From DASWOJ01 sp964242415 (GTDB lineage: Bacteria > Pseudomonadota > Alphaproteobacteria > Acetobacterales > Acetobacteraceae): 64,000 nt of DNA. The notes below the pieces were generated by a model, which worked only from the letters and a program-made list of their open reading frames with translations, made no database searches and had not been told where the DNA came from. This document shows positions 15,885 to 25,071 of this stretch, piece after piece. The stretch lies in NCBI GenBank assembly GCA_964242415.1, contig CAXTAT010000019.1:1-64000 (forward strand), written 5' to 3'. Each line of letters opens with the position of its first letter. The stretch's first letter is position 1. Both the position numbers and the translations under genes were made by a program.

Positions 15885-16415
15885 TCACCCCGGCCCGGAG
15901 CGGGAGGAAGCAGGCACCCGGCCGCGCAGGCGCAGCCAGGCCAGGATGGCGGCATCGACCGGCACGGCCGGCACCTCCCGCAACCGCCACCACCAGCGGC
16001 GGTTCAGGCTGCCCGCAGCGACGGTGCGCGGCGGCGGGCAGGGCAGGGCGCGTAGCCCCGCCATCCGCAGCAGCAGCACGCAGCGCGGCAGGTGGTATGC
16101 GCTGGTGGCGGCATAGACCCGGCCGCGGAAGCCGGGCAGCAGCGCCGCGCAGGCCCGGACGGAGCCGAGGGTGTTGCGCGCGGTCGGCTCCGGCTGGATG
16201 CGGTCCGGGGGCACGCCGCTGTCGCGCAGCAGCGCGGCCATGACCTCGGCCTCTGCCGGGCCGTGACGGCCGATGCCCCCGGTGGGCATGTAAAGCGGGT
16301 CGTCCAGCCGCGCGCCCAGGCGCAGCGCGGCCTCGACGCGGTCCCGCAGCGCGCGGCTGGGAGTGCCGTCGGAGCGCACCGCGGCGCCGAAGATGATGAT
16401 GACGGGCGCGGCCAT
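15885..16415 (-). CDS. YdcF/DUF218-like protein
   Basis: This is a 176-residue protein with the DUF218 pattern: IIIFGAAVRSDGTPSRALRDRVEAAL at the start (a conserved strand and Arg), PTGGIGRHGPAEAEVM near residue 45, EPTARNTLGSVRAC and ATSAYHLPRCVLLL. The family includes E. coli YdcF and SanA-type proteins; biochemical role is unsettled. No transmembrane segment is present, unlike many relatives. Its ATG abuts the stop of the upstream methyltransferase without a gap, so they are probably one transcript. Confidence 0.75.
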   Translation of the reverse strand: MAAPVIIIFGAAVRSDGTPSRALRDRVEAALRLGARLDDPLYMPTGGIGRHGPAEAEVMAALLRDSGVPPDRIQPEPTARNTLGSVRACAALLPGFRGRVYAATSAYHLPRCVLLLRMAGLRALPCPPPRTVAAGSLNRRWWWRLREVPAVPVDAAILAWLRLRGRVPASSRSGPG

Positions 16416-17657
16416 CTACGGCGGCGGGGCGAGCAGGACGCGGTTGACGGACACCAGCGCATCATAGGTCGCGCGCCACGCGCGGGCGAAGGCGTCCGGG
16501 CCGGCGCCGCGGCCCTGCAGGGCAGCGGCGATGGCGCCGACGCTGCGCTGCCCGTCGATCAGCCCCAGAATGGCGCGGGCCAGCGGCGGCAGCGGCACCG
16601 CGACGCGCAGCCCGTCGAACAGGAAGCCCAAGGTGCCGTCCGGCCGGATGTTGCGCGCCAGCTCGGCTGCCGGCAGCTCGCGCGCCACCGGCACGGCGTT
16701 GGGGTCCATGGGATCGGGTGCCGGGCGCACCTCGGCGGCGCGGACGGCATAGGCGATGTGGGTGCTCATGTTGCCGGTCAGCGCCTCCGCCAGGGCGGCG
16801 CGGCCGACCGGGTCCAGGCCGGCGATGCGGGCGCGCAGCTTGGGATCGGGCAGGTAGGCGGCGGGGTCGTAGCGCAGCGGCTCCATCAGCGCCGCCGCGT
16901 GCAGGCCGGCGCCCTGCAGCAGCGCCATCAGGTCCGGCACGGTATAGGCGCGGTCTCGGGGGTTCAGCAGCAGGTCATACAGCCCGGCGTCGCCGCCATC
17001 GATATGGTCGCCGAAGTTAGTGTTGCGGCGTAGCCAGGCGCTGTCGGGCAGGTGGCGCATCACCCGGCGCGCCACGTCCAGCCGGGCAGGGGGCGGCTCG
17101 TCCGCAGGGGCCAGCAGGCGCAGGGCGTCCTGCAGCATATAGACGCCGGTGCGGCCATGCGGGGCATAGACCATCAACCCCAGCCCGCCGCCCGGCGCCA
17201 GCACCGACAGCAGCGCGGCCAACCCCGCCGCCGGGTCGGGCAGGTGGTGCAGCACGCCGCAGCAATCGATGTAGTCGAAGGGGCCAAGGCCGGACGCCGG
17301 CAAGTCCAGCAGGGACCCGGGGTGCCACTCCAGCACCAGGCCGCGCGCGTCCGCCCGCGCCCGCGCCACCGCCATCGCCGCGGCCGAGCGGTCCAGGTAG
17401 GTGACGCACCCCGGCTGTCCCGCAGTCGCCATCTGCTGCGCCAGCATGATCGCGCCATCGCCGGTGCCGCCGCCGGCCACTAGCGCCCGCAGCGGCTGCG
17501 ACCGGGGGCGGGCGGCGCCGAACACCCAGTGGTCGATCTCCCGCAGGTGGCTGGGGCTGCCGATCACCAGGCGCTTGGCCTCGTCGCGGGGGTCGCGCTT
17601 GGGGTAGGGGTAGGCTTCGTACTGGGCGGCCAGCGTGCCGTCGGTTGCGTCGTGCAT
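16416..17657 (-). CDS. Class I SAM-dependent methyltransferase with C-terminal extension
   Basis: The protein is 413 residues. It starts with AAQYEAYPYPKRDPRDEAKR, a stretch common to a widespread family of methyltransferases of unknown substrate. The SAM site is ALVAGGGTGDGAIMLAQ near residue 58, followed by TYLDRSAAAMAVAR and the post-motif FDYIDCCGVLHHL. After residue 300 comes a domain that ends in a PqqD-like turn (LARAILGLIDGQRSVGAIAAAL). A role in small-molecule or peptide modification is possible but cannot be shown. It is divergent from the SpoU-type gene with only 22 bases between the start codons. Confidence 0.78.
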   Translation of the reverse strand: MHDATDGTLAAQYEAYPYPKRDPRDEAKRLVIGSPSHLREIDHWVFGAARPRSQPLRALVAGGGTGDGAIMLAQQMATAGQPGCVTYLDRSAAAMAVARARADARGLVLEWHPGSLLDLPASGLGPFDYIDCCGVLHHLPDPAAGLAALLSVLAPGGGLGLMVYAPHGRTGVYMLQDALRLLAPADEPPPARLDVARRVMRHLPDSAWLRRNTNFGDHIDGGDAGLYDLLLNPRDRAYTVPDLMALLQGAGLHAAALMEPLRYDPAAYLPDPKLRARIAGLDPVGRAALAEALTGNMSTHIAYAVRAAEVRPAPDPMDPNAVPVARELPAAELARNIRPDGTLGFLFDGLRVAVPLPPLARAILGLIDGQRSVGAIAAALQGRGAGPDAFARAWRATYDALVSVNRVLLAPPP

Positions 17658-17679
17658 CCGGAACGCATATCCCGCCTGG

Positions 17680-18258
17680 ATGCACTCTGCCAGGACGCGC
17701 GGCTATTTCGGCATCGGGGCGGAGGGGGTGTCCAAGGCCGCCAACGTCGGTGCGCTGCTGCGGACCGGGCACGCTTTCGGGGCGGCGTTCTGCTTCACCA
17801 TCGGCGCCGGATGGGACGCGCGGGCCGGGCGCCAGGCCGACACCGCCGACACCCCGGCGCATGTGCCGCTGTGGCGCTTCGCGGACCTCGACGCGCTGCA
17901 CCTGCCGCGGGAGTGCGCGCTGGTGGGGATCGAGCTGCTGGACGATGCGGTGGACCTGCCCAGTTTTCGGCATCCGTTGAACGCCGCCTATGTGCTGGGG
18001 CCGGAGCGGTCGGGGTTGTCGGCGCCGTTGCGGGCGCGGTGCCGGCATGTGGTCCGCATCCCGACGCGGTTTGCGCTGAACCTGGCGGTGGCGGGGGCGC
18101 TGGTGCTGTACGACCGGCTGCTGCAGCACGGGCGGTTTGCCGAGCGGCCCGTGGCGGCGGGTGGACCTGCGGCGCCGCTGGAGGCGCCGGGCGGGCATGG
18201 CGACCCGGTGTTCCGGCGGACTATGCCGGACTGGCTTGATGCCGAGCAGGGCAAGTAA
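17680..18258 (+). CDS. TrmH/SpoU-family RNA 2'-O-methyltransferase
   Basis: The 192-residue protein starts with GYFGIGAEGVSKAANVGALLR, the N-terminal motif of SpoU enzymes. It goes on with GIELLDDAVDLPSF, AYVLGPERSGLS (motif 2) and VRIPTRFALNLAVAGALVLYD (motif 3, with Asn and the knotted SAM site). It methylates ribose 2'-OH in tRNA or rRNA; which position is unknown. The ATG at 17680 was chosen because an earlier GTG would overlap the divergent gene and because relatives begin only two or three residues before GYFG. Its message must have a very short leader or be leaderless. Confidence 0.82.
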   Translation: MHSARTRGYFGIGAEGVSKAANVGALLRTGHAFGAAFCFTIGAGWDARAGRQADTADTPAHVPLWRFADLDALHLPRECALVGIELLDDAVDLPSFRHPLNAAYVLGPERSGLSAPLRARCRHVVRIPTRFALNLAVAGALVLYDRLLQHGRFAERPVAAGGPAAPLEAPGGHGDPVFRRTMPDWLDAEQGK

Positions 18259-18264
18259 GCACCT

Positions 18265-18361
18265 GTCATCGCGGGCCACGTGTGCGGCACGGCTATCCAT
18301 CGGCTACATGCGCAGGCCTCAGCGGCACTGGATGGCCGCGCCGGAGCCGGCTCGCAATGAC
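18265..18361. repeat. Dispersed palindromic repeat, copy 3
   Basis: The left end is GTCATCGCGGG, a drifted form, and the right end is CTCGCAATGAC. The inner part CACTGGATGGCCGCGCCGG matches the right half of the other copies. It begins six bases after the SpoU stop codon and so may also serve as its 3' hairpin. Confidence 0.7.
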
Positions 18362-18517
18362 GGCGGCAGGTGGGGGACAGGCGCAGGGCGGGACAGGCTC
18401 CATCTGGGGTGAACAGGTCATGACTCTCGGTGGCTGGCCTAAATCTCAGGGCCTATGCAGATGCCAGTGATCGCCCCCATGCTTGTCCATCCAGGGCACG
18501 CAACGTATCTGTCAGCT

Positions 18518-19066
18518 ATGTCTCCCACCCCACGCATCCTGGTCGCCCTAGCGCTTCTAGTCCTGGCCGTGCCCGCCCTGGCGCAGCCCCGTGCTGCCCG
18601 CCCCGTCGCTCGCCCCGCGCCGGCGCGCTCCGCCAGCCCGCCCAAGTCCATTGGCAAGTTCGAGGACTGGCAGGCCGCGACGCATCAGGAGGGCGGAGCG
18701 CTGGTCTGCTATGCCTTCACCCGTGCCATCGCGTCCACGCCGGCGCTGCCAGGCCGGGGCGACGTTGTGCTGACCGTCACGCAGCGGCCCGGCAGCCACG
18801 ACGCGGTCGCCATCAGCGCCGGCTTCGCCTATCCTGCCGGGGCGGCGGCGGAGATGCAGGTCGAGGGCGTGCAGATGGCGTTCTACACCGCCAACCGCTC
18901 TGCCTTCGCCCGTGAGGGCCACGCCGTGGTGGCCGCGTTCGAGAAGGCGCGGCAGGCCGTGGTGAAGTCCCCGGCGCCCCGCAACGCCAGCGTGTCCGAT
19001 ACCTTCAGCCTGCGCGGCTTCACCCCTGCTTATGCCGCTGTCAACAAGGCCTGCTCCGTCCGATGA
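18518..19066 (+). CDS. Secreted IalB-like (invasion associated locus B) protein
   Basis: The 182-residue protein begins with a signal peptide (ILVALALLVLAVPALA, cleavage after the last Ala near residue 22), followed by an Ala/Arg/Pro-rich segment. The mature part starts KFEDWQAATHQEGGALVCYAFT and later has KAVVKSP-like and TFSLRGFTPAYAAVNKAC, a form of the IalB fold with two cysteines that could form a disulfide. IalB proteins are periplasmic; the link to invasion holds for Bartonella only. The ATG at 18518 places the signal peptide at the N-terminus. The stop overlaps the rlmN start in an ATGA. Confidence 0.75.
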   Translation: MSPTPRILVALALLVLAVPALAQPRAARPVARPAPARSASPPKSIGKFEDWQAATHQEGGALVCYAFTRAIASTPALPGRGDVVLTVTQRPGSHDAVAISAGFAYPAGAAAEMQVEGVQMAFYTANRSAFAREGHAVVAAFEKARQAVVKSPAPRNASVSDTFSLRGFTPAYAAVNKACSVR

Positions 19067-20250
19067 ACGCCCCCCTCACGGATGCCGAGCGCACCCGCAT
19101 CCTCGCCAAGTCCGCCCTGTTCAACCCGCCGCCGCCGCAACTGCCGGATGGGCGGCGCGAGCTGGTCGGGCTGGAGCGCGACGAGCTGATCGGGGAGCTG
19201 GCCGCCATCGGCGAGAAGCCATTCCGCGCTAAGCAGCTTTGGCACTGGATCTACCACCAGGGCGTGACCGACTTCTCCGCCATGTCCAGCATCGCGCGGC
19301 CGTTGCAGCGGCGCCTGGCCGAGCGGTTCGTCATCGGCCGCCCGGACGTGGCGACCGTGCAGACCAGCACGGACGAGACCCGCAAGTGGCTGTTTCGCTT
19401 CCGCGACGGGCAGGAGGCGGAGACGGTCTATATCCCCGACCGCCATGCCGACCGCGGCGCCGTGTGCATCAGCAGCCAGGTCGGCTGCACGCTGTCCTGC
19501 CGGTTCTGCCACACCGGCACGCAGACCCTGGTGCGCAACCTCGGCGCGGCGGAGATCGTCGGGCAGTTCATGGCCGCCCGCGACGCCTACGCCGAGTGGC
19601 CCAGCCCCCGCGGGGAGACGCCGCGCCTGCTGTCCACCATCGTGCTGATGGGCATGGGCGAGCCGCTGTACAACTACGACAACGTCGCCCGGGCCATGCG
19701 GATCGTCATGGACGGCGAGGGCATCGGCCTGTCCCGCCGGCGCATCACGCTCAGCACCTCCGGCGTGGTGCCGATGATGGACCGCTGCGGCGAGGAGCTA
19801 GGGGTCAACCTGGCGGTGTCGCTGCACGCGGTGCGCGACGAGCTGCGCGACGAGATCGTGCCGCTGAACCGCAAGTATCCCATCGCCGAGCTGATCGCCG
19901 CCTGCCGCCGCTACCCCGGCGCCAGCAATGCCCGGCGCATCACGTTCGAGTACGTCATGCTGCGCGGGGTGAACGACTCGGAGGCCGAGGCGCGGGAGCT
20001 GGTGCGGCTGATCGCCGGCATCCCCGCCAAGGTGAACCTGATCCCGTTCAACCCCTGGCCCGGCAGCAGCTACTTGCCCAGCACGCGCGAGGGCCTGGAG
20101 CGGTTTGCCGCCATCGTGCAGGACGCCGGGTTTGCCTCGCCGATCCGGATGCCGCGCGGGCAGGACATCCTGGCGGCATGTGGCCAGTTGCGGACCGACA
20201 GCCGGCGCGATGCGGCGCGGGCGCGTCCGGCGGCGGCTGGCGCGGCCTAG
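19063..20250 (+). CDS. rlmN: Dual-specificity RNA methyltransferase RlmN (23S rRNA A2503 and tRNA A37)
   Basis: This is a radical-SAM enzyme of 395 residues. The cluster motif CTLSCRFC (Cys-X3-Cys-X2-Cys) follows ISSQVGC near residue 145. Further landmarks are RAKQLWHWIYHQGVTDF near the N-terminus, VLMGMGEPLYNYDNV, STSGVVPMMDRC, NLAVSLHA and the C-terminal RMPRGQDILAACGQLR with the methyl-carrying cysteine. The residue used for proton transfer (upstream Cys) also appears present. It is translated together with the IalB-like gene by a four-base overlap, an arrangement also common in related genomes. Confidence 0.95.
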   Translation: MNAPLTDAERTRILAKSALFNPPPPQLPDGRRELVGLERDELIGELAAIGEKPFRAKQLWHWIYHQGVTDFSAMSSIARPLQRRLAERFVIGRPDVATVQTSTDETRKWLFRFRDGQEAETVYIPDRHADRGAVCISSQVGCTLSCRFCHTGTQTLVRNLGAAEIVGQFMAARDAYAEWPSPRGETPRLLSTIVLMGMGEPLYNYDNVARAMRIVMDGEGIGLSRRRITLSTSGVVPMMDRCGEELGVNLAVSLHAVRDELRDEIVPLNRKYPIAELIAACRRYPGASNARRITFEYVMLRGVNDSEAEARELVRLIAGIPAKVNLIPFNPWPGSSYLPSTREGLERFAAIVQDAGFASPIRMPRGQDILAACGQLRTDSRRDAARARPAAAGAA

Positions 20251-20303
20251 TCAGGCCTCCTTGGGGTGTTGCGCGCCTGGCCGGGCCGCACCAAATCCGG
20301 GTG

Positions 20304-20483
20304 ATGGAAGACAGCAAGACCACCGTCATCGACGAACACCTGGTGCGCGTGGACGCGGAGCGGACGCCGCCGGCGTCGGTGCCCGACCATCCCGTGCTGC
20401 CGCCGGAGCTTGACGGCCCGAAGGGGCCTGAGCCGACGCGATTCGGGGATTGGGAGCAGAAAGGCCGCTGCACCGACTTCTAG
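20304..20483 (+). CDS. DUF1674/SDHAF4-like succinate dehydrogenase assembly factor
   Basis: This is a 59-residue protein. The C-terminal signature GPKGPEPTRFGDWEQKGRCTDF-like region (residues 38-59, with Gly, Arg, Gly-Asp-Trp-Glu and Cys-Thr-Asp-Phe) is diagnostic of DUF1674. In mitochondria the homologue SDHAF4 shields the flavinylated subunit of succinate dehydrogenase before assembly. A bacterial role is assumed to be the same. It lies just after rlmN with a 53-base gap. The start is the ATG at 20304. Confidence 0.82.
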   Translation: MEDSKTTVIDEHLVRVDAERTPPASVPDHPVLPPELDGPKGPEPTRFGDWEQKGRCTDF

Positions 20484-20616
20484 GCGTCTGCCTCCGGTCC
20501 TGGGCAAACGCGGCTCCATCGCGGGGCTTTCACCATGCCGGAAGCCGGATCCCTGTTGGGCACTAGCCTCATGATCCGGTTGCACGGGGACCTAGCCGCC
20601 CGGCTGGCGGGCGCAG

Positions 20617-21051
20617 CTAGGGCGCGTCCATCCCCAGCACCTCGCCCGTTGCGGCCACCGCCACGGTGCCGCCGGGTCGCAGGACCTCGCCCTCCAACTG
20701 GATGACGTGGCCGCCGAGCGACCGCTTGGCCGCAACTGCCACAATGCGCCAGCGCATGGTCACCATCTCTCCCACCCTGACCGCCGAGCGCAGGCGGAAG
20801 TTGAAGCCCAAGCCCACCCCAGGCCCTAGCGGGGTGAAGAACGCCGCCACCATCGCCATCAGCAGCGACGTGACCTGCGGGCCGGAGGCGATGATGCCGC
20901 CGAACCGGCTGGCGGCGGCATAGGCGGCGTCGTGGTGCAGGGGGTTGGTGTCGCCGCACGACGTGGCGAAAGCGGCGATCCCCGGGGCGTCGAACAGCAC
21001 GTCCTTGCTGAAGGTCTGGCCCACGAGGTCGCGGTATGCTTGCTGCTTCAT
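20617..21051 (-). CDS. MaoC-like (R)-specific enoyl-CoA hydratase or dehydratase
   Basis: The protein is 144 residues from the chosen start (MKQQAYRDL). Catalytic hot-dog residues sit in FATSCGDTNPLHHDAAYAAAS (Asp and His), followed by GGIIASGPQVTSLL and FNFRLRSAVRVGEMVTMRW. MaoC proteins hydrate enoyl-CoA with R-stereochemistry, and here it is divergent from an ordinary enoyl-CoA hydratase. Two further in-frame ATGs, at 21060 and 21075, are possible starts; a weak GGGA lies eight bases before 21051. It probably takes part in fatty-acid or branched-acid breakdown. Confidence 0.82.
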   Translation of the reverse strand: MKQQAYRDLVGQTFSKDVLFDAPGIAAFATSCGDTNPLHHDAAYAAASRFGGIIASGPQVTSLLMAMVAAFFTPLGPGVGLGFNFRLRSAVRVGEMVTMRWRIVAVAAKRSLGGHVIQLEGEVLRPGGTVAVAATGEVLGMDAP

Positions 21052-21122
21052 GCCGGGCATCCCAGAGATTCCCATACCGCCCGTCAAGGGGCTAAGCAGG
21101 CGGGCGCAACGGAGCAGCCTGC

Positions 21123-21896
21123 ATGAGCGATCCCACCCCTGTCTCGCCCATACTGATTCGGGAGGCGGACGGCGTCCTTGAACTGCGGTTCAACCGGCCG
21201 GAGAAGAAGAACGCCATCCTGGGCGCGATGTACGACACGCTGACGGCGGCGCTGCAGGATGCCGCTGCCCGTCCAGCGGTCCGCGCCGTGCTGATCGGGG
21301 CGGAGGGCGACGCCTTCACGGCCGGCAACGACATCAAGGATTTCCTGGCCATGTCCGGCGGGCTGCACGACGCGCCGCCGGCCCGGTTCATCAACGCCAT
21401 CGCCACGTTCGGCAAGCCGCTGGTGGCCGCGGTGCAGGGCGCCGCAGTCGGCGTTGGCACCACCCTGCTGCTGCATTGCGACCTGGTGTATGCCAGCCCG
21501 GCGGCCACGTTCAGCGTGCCGTTCGTCGATCTCGGCCTGGTGCCGGAGGCTGGGAGCAGCCTGTTGCTGCCGCAGCGCATGGGGCAGGCCCGCGCCGCGG
21601 CGCTGCTGCTGCTGGGGGAGGCGATGGATGCCCCCACGGCGCTGGCCGCCGGGCTGCTGACGGCGGTGGTGCCGGCGGAGGGCCTGCACGCCCACGCCCT
21701 GGCCAAGGCGCTTAGGCTGGCCGCCAAGCCTGCTGCCGCCCTGGCCGCCACCCGCGCCCTGATGCGCGGCGACCTGGCCGCCCTGCATGCCCGGATGCGG
21801 CAGGAGGAGGCTGCGTTCTCCCACGCGCTGGCCAGCGCCGATGCGCGCGAGGCGTTTGCGGCGTTCCTGGAGCGCCGGCCACCGCGGTTCGGATGA
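21123..21896 (+). CDS. Enoyl-CoA hydratase/isomerase (crotonase) family protein
   Basis: The protein is 257 residues. It has the crotonase N-terminus LELRFNRPEKKNAI, an oxyanion-hole strand (IGAEGDAFTAGNDIKDF) and AAVQGAAVGVGTTLLLHCDLVYAS. Then come TFSVPFVDLGLVPEAGSSLLLP with one catalytic Glu, and AMDAPTALAAGLLTAVVP. The first catalytic Glu of true hydratases appears replaced by a neutral residue in the VGTTLLLHCD stretch, so isomerase or other crotonase chemistry is possible. It is placed between MaoC and a long-chain acyl-CoA ligase, consistent with beta-oxidation. Confidence 0.85.
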   Translation: MSDPTPVSPILIREADGVLELRFNRPEKKNAILGAMYDTLTAALQDAAARPAVRAVLIGAEGDAFTAGNDIKDFLAMSGGLHDAPPARFINAIATFGKPLVAAVQGAAVGVGTTLLLHCDLVYASPAATFSVPFVDLGLVPEAGSSLLLPQRMGQARAAALLLLGEAMDAPTALAAGLLTAVVPAEGLHAHALAKALRLAAKPAAALAATRALMRGDLAALHARMRQEEAAFSHALASADAREAFAAFLERRPPRFG

Positions 21897-21940
21897 TGTC
21901 GGGTCGCTCGGCTTCGACCGGTCCCATCCCAGGCTCCGCC

Positions 21941-22037
21941 GTCATTGCGAGCCGGCTTCGGCGTGGCAATCCAGGGGTTCGCAGACGGCGTTGGCCGACT
22001 CTGGACCGCCACGCCGCGGAGAACGGCCCGCGATGAC
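21941..22037. repeat. Dispersed palindromic repeat, copy 4
   Basis: The left end is GTCATTGCGAGCCGGC and the right end CCCGCGATGAC, with GGCGTGGCAATCCAGGGG inside. It is in the 410-base gap before the acyl-CoA ligase. The remainder of that gap contains a TTGACA at 22117 with only a poor -10 (GCTACT, 18 bases later), which is a weak promoter candidate, and no other gene I can support. Confidence 0.78.
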
Positions 22038-22306
22038 GGCATGACCTCAAGCAGTCAGGCCAATGGTGCAAGATGCTGCCGATTACGATAGCAGCATCAC
22101 CGAATGGTAAAGCGGCTTGACATTGTAGGCGCACTAACGCGCTACTCTACAAACCCAGGATGCAATGGCTGCGCGAAGTGGCTCCGACCTCACGACTTGC
22201 AGGATCGGCCCAGCCCTGGCGTGCGCCGGTCGGCTCATGCCTTGCTGACGGCGTTCCACCTACCAGCTTGACGCAAGCGCAGGGGGCAATGGAAGGAAGT
22301 GGAGGG

Positions 22307-24022
22307 ATGGACCAGGACCAGCACCCCGACCGGCCCTGGCTGGACAACTATCCCGCCGGCGTGGACTGGGCCGCGCCGATCCCCGCAGCGCCGCTGCACA
22401 GCCTGATGCAGCAGGCCGGCGCGCGATTCGGCCCGCGCCCGGCATTCGACTTCCTGGGCCGGCGCACCACTTGGGCCGAGGCGGCTGTGGTGTCGGCCCG
22501 CCTGGCCGCCGGGTTGCAACGCCTGGGCCTGCAGCCCGGCGACCGCGTGGGCCTGCTGCTGCCGAACTGCCCGGCCTATCCGCTGCTGTTCTTCGCCGTG
22601 CTGCAGGCTGGGGGCGTGGTGGTGAACTTTAACCCGCTCTACACCGCGCGCGAGCTGGACCATCAGGCGCGCGACGCCGGGATTAGCCTGATCGTCACGC
22701 TGGACTTGGCGGCGACCTACCCGAAGGCCCAGGCGCTGCTGGCCGCGGGCGTCGTGCCGCGCATCCTGGTCTGCCCGTTCGCCGACATGCTGCCGGTGGC
22801 CAAGCGCGCCCTGTTCGGGGTGCTGAAACGCGGTGACCGCGCTGCCCCGCCGCGGGACGCCGCGCATGTGTGGTTCGCCGACGTTGTTTCCGCCGGGGCG
22901 GCCCCCGGCCCCGCGCCCGCCCCCGTCCCCTGCGACCCCCACCGTGACGTGGCGGTGCTGCAATACACCGGCGGCACCAGCGGCACGCCGAAGGGCGCGA
23001 TGCTCAGCCACGCCAACCTGTATGCCAACGCCGTGCAGTGCGCCCGCTGGTTCAAGGACACCCGGCCCGGCGAGGAGCGGGTGCTCGCCGCCCTGCCGTT
23101 CTTCCACGTCTTCGCCATGACGACCGTCATGCTGTTCGCCGTCGTGTGCGGCGCCGAGATGGTCATGCTGCCGCGGTTCGAGCTGAAGTCCGCCATCCGC
23201 ACCATCGCCCGCCGCAAGCCGACCTTCATGCCCGGCGTGCCCACGATGTTCAACGCCATCGCGGCCTACCCGGGGCGGGCCGACCTGACCAGCATCCGGT
23301 CCTGCATCAGCGGCGGCGCCCCCCTGCCGCCCGAGGTGAAGGCGCGGTTCGAGGCGCGGACCGGCTGCGTGGTGGTGGAGGGCTATGGCCTGACCGAGAG
23401 CAGCCCCTGCGCCGTGTGCAACCCGCCCGGGGGCTTGAACAAGGCCGGCAGCATCGGGGTGCCGCTGCCGGGCACGGTGGTGGAGCTGCGCGACCCGGCG
23501 GAGCCGATGCGCCGCGTGCCGGCCGGGGAGCGGGGGGAGCTGTGCATCCAGGGGCCGCAGGTGATGCTGGGCTACTGGCAGAAGGCCGAGGACTCGGCGG
23601 CCTGCATGACGGCGGACGGGTTCCTGCGCACGGCGGACATCGCCGTGATGGACGGGCAGGGCTACTTCAGCATCGTGGACCGGATCAAGGACCTGATCCT
23701 GGCGGGGGGCTACAACGTGTATCCGCGGGTGGTGGAGGACGCGGTTTACCAGCACCCGGCGGTGGCCGAGTGCACGGTGATCGGGGTGCCCGACGCCTAT
23801 CGCGGGGAGACGGTGAAGGCGTTCGTGGTCCGCAAGCCCGGGGTGGCGCTGGAGGCGGAGGGGCTGCTGGCGTTCCTGCGGGAGCACCTGTCGCCGATTG
23901 AGATGCCCAAGCAGGTGGAGTTCCGGGAGGCTTTGCCGCGGACGCTGATTGGCAAGCTGTCGAAGAAGGAGTTGGTGGCGGAGGAGCGGGCTCGGTGGGA
24001 GGCTGGGCGGGGGGTGGGTTAG
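22307..24022 (+). CDS. Long-chain fatty acid-CoA ligase (AMP-forming)
   Basis: The protein is 571 residues. It activates fatty acids as acyl-CoA through an acyl-AMP intermediate. Motifs are LQYTGGTSGTPKGAMLSH (P-loop, near residue 225), VVVEGYGLTESSP (near residue 360), FLRTADIAVMDGQGYFSIVDRIKDLILAGGYNVYP in two parts (adenylation Asp and hinge), and TLIGKLSKKELV with the catalytic Lys at the C-terminus. The ATG at 22307 has GGAGGG directly upstream. The gene follows the crotonase gene and fits fatty-acid use. A copy of the last 50 bases recurs at 25294-25346. Confidence 0.9.
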   Translation: MDQDQHPDRPWLDNYPAGVDWAAPIPAAPLHSLMQQAGARFGPRPAFDFLGRRTTWAEAAVVSARLAAGLQRLGLQPGDRVGLLLPNCPAYPLLFFAVLQAGGVVVNFNPLYTARELDHQARDAGISLIVTLDLAATYPKAQALLAAGVVPRILVCPFADMLPVAKRALFGVLKRGDRAAPPRDAAHVWFADVVSAGAAPGPAPAPVPCDPHRDVAVLQYTGGTSGTPKGAMLSHANLYANAVQCARWFKDTRPGEERVLAALPFFHVFAMTTVMLFAVVCGAEMVMLPRFELKSAIRTIARRKPTFMPGVPTMFNAIAAYPGRADLTSIRSCISGGAPLPPEVKARFEARTGCVVVEGYGLTESSPCAVCNPPGGLNKAGSIGVPLPGTVVELRDPAEPMRRVPAGERGELCIQGPQVMLGYWQKAEDSAACMTADGFLRTADIAVMDGQGYFSIVDRIKDLILAGGYNVYPRVVEDAVYQHPAVAECTVIGVPDAYRGETVKAFVVRKPGVALEAEGLLAFLREHLSPIEMPKQVEFREALPRTLIGKLSKKELVAEERARWEAGRGVG

Positions 24023-24114
24023 GCAGACGTGCACAGCCTGGCACGCAGATGCCGGTGCGCGGAGGCGGGCTGCGCGAGCCTGCTTCGTCGTCCCTGCGCG
24101 AATCCGGAGAGTGC

Positions 24115-24978
24115 CTAGGCTGGAGGCGGTGGTTGCCATTGGCCGTGAGCGGGTGCGGGGTGGCGCAAGATCATGGCGATGGTTTTGGCTGGGTCCTCCG
24201 GAGAGTCACTGCCGGGGTGGATGGGGCCGGGCTGGGTGCGGGGGATCGCGGCGGGCCTGTCCGGCTGGGGGCCGGGGATGGGGGGCGCGGCGCGGCGGTC
24301 GGGTCCCTGAGGTTCGGCACTGTGCTGGGGGGCGCGGCTTGGGGCGGCGGCCTGGGCGCAAAGCTGCCTGATGTCGTCCGGGGTGCGGCGTTTCCAGGGG
24401 TGGGTGCCGGGCAGGGCGGCCAGGCCCAGGTCGCGGCGGATCTCGTTGATGATGTCGGCAGCCGGGCGGAGACAGATGTCGTCGTCGAGGTCGGGGGCGT
24501 CCAGGCGCTCGCGCAGCTCGGCCTGCAGGGTTTCGGCGCTGTCCTGGCCATCGCTGCGCCCGTCCTGGCTGCTGCTGACGCCGTCGCGGGTGCGGCTGGT
24601 GCGCTGGATGGCGTCCTCGACCGCGCGGATGACCTGCCTGCGGGCGGCGGCGCGGGCCTGGGCCGCGGCTTGGGCCGGGTCTGGGGCGGGCGGGACGGGG
24701 CGGGCCAGGCTGCGGGCGAGCAGGATGCTGCGTCGGACGCTGCGGGCGATGCGGTCGAAGGCGAGGGTGAGGGGGATCAGGACGTCGGGCGCCGGGGCGG
24801 GATGGGGCACGGCTTGCTGTGCGGTGTGGACGGCGGCCTGGCCGTGCAGGAAGCGGGCGAGGTCGGCACCCATGGTGATCAGATCGTTGAGGACCTGCCG
24901 GTGGGCTTGCGTGTTCGGGCCGGCGTGCTGCGGGCCGGGGTTGTCGTGAGCTTCGGCAGGGATCGCGTGCGCGGACAT
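24115..24978 (-). CDS. Hypothetical Ala/Pro/Arg-rich protein
   Basis: The function of this 287-residue protein is not recognised. Residues 25-110 are helical and include ITMGADLARFLHGQAAVHTAQ and LTLAFDRIARSVRRSILLARSLA. Residues 140-205 contain a better-conserved-looking core (LRERLDAPDLDDDICLRP, IINEIRRDLGLAALPGTHPW, RRTPDDIRQLCAQAA). The C-terminal 80 residues are Pro-rich and of low complexity. No signal peptide or membrane helix is seen. Codon use matches the genome and the third-position GC bias is strong, so it is probably a real gene. It sits just before the decayed repeats at the edge of the acquired block. Confidence 0.6.
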   Translation of the reverse strand: MSAHAIPAEAHDNPGPQHAGPNTQAHRQVLNDLITMGADLARFLHGQAAVHTAQQAVPHPAPAPDVLIPLTLAFDRIARSVRRSILLARSLARPVPPAPDPAQAAAQARAAARRQVIRAVEDAIQRTSRTRDGVSSSQDGRSDGQDSAETLQAELRERLDAPDLDDDICLRPAADIINEIRRDLGLAALPGTHPWKRRTPDDIRQLCAQAAAPSRAPQHSAEPQGPDRRAAPPIPGPQPDRPAAIPRTQPGPIHPGSDSPEDPAKTIAMILRHPAPAHGQWQPPPPA

Positions 24979-25071
24979 GAACGGAACAAGAACATTGCGG
25001 AGGCGTCATGTCAAGGCTGCCGTGGCCGGGGCGCCGACGCCATAAGGCCCGGCACACTGCACCAGCCCTGC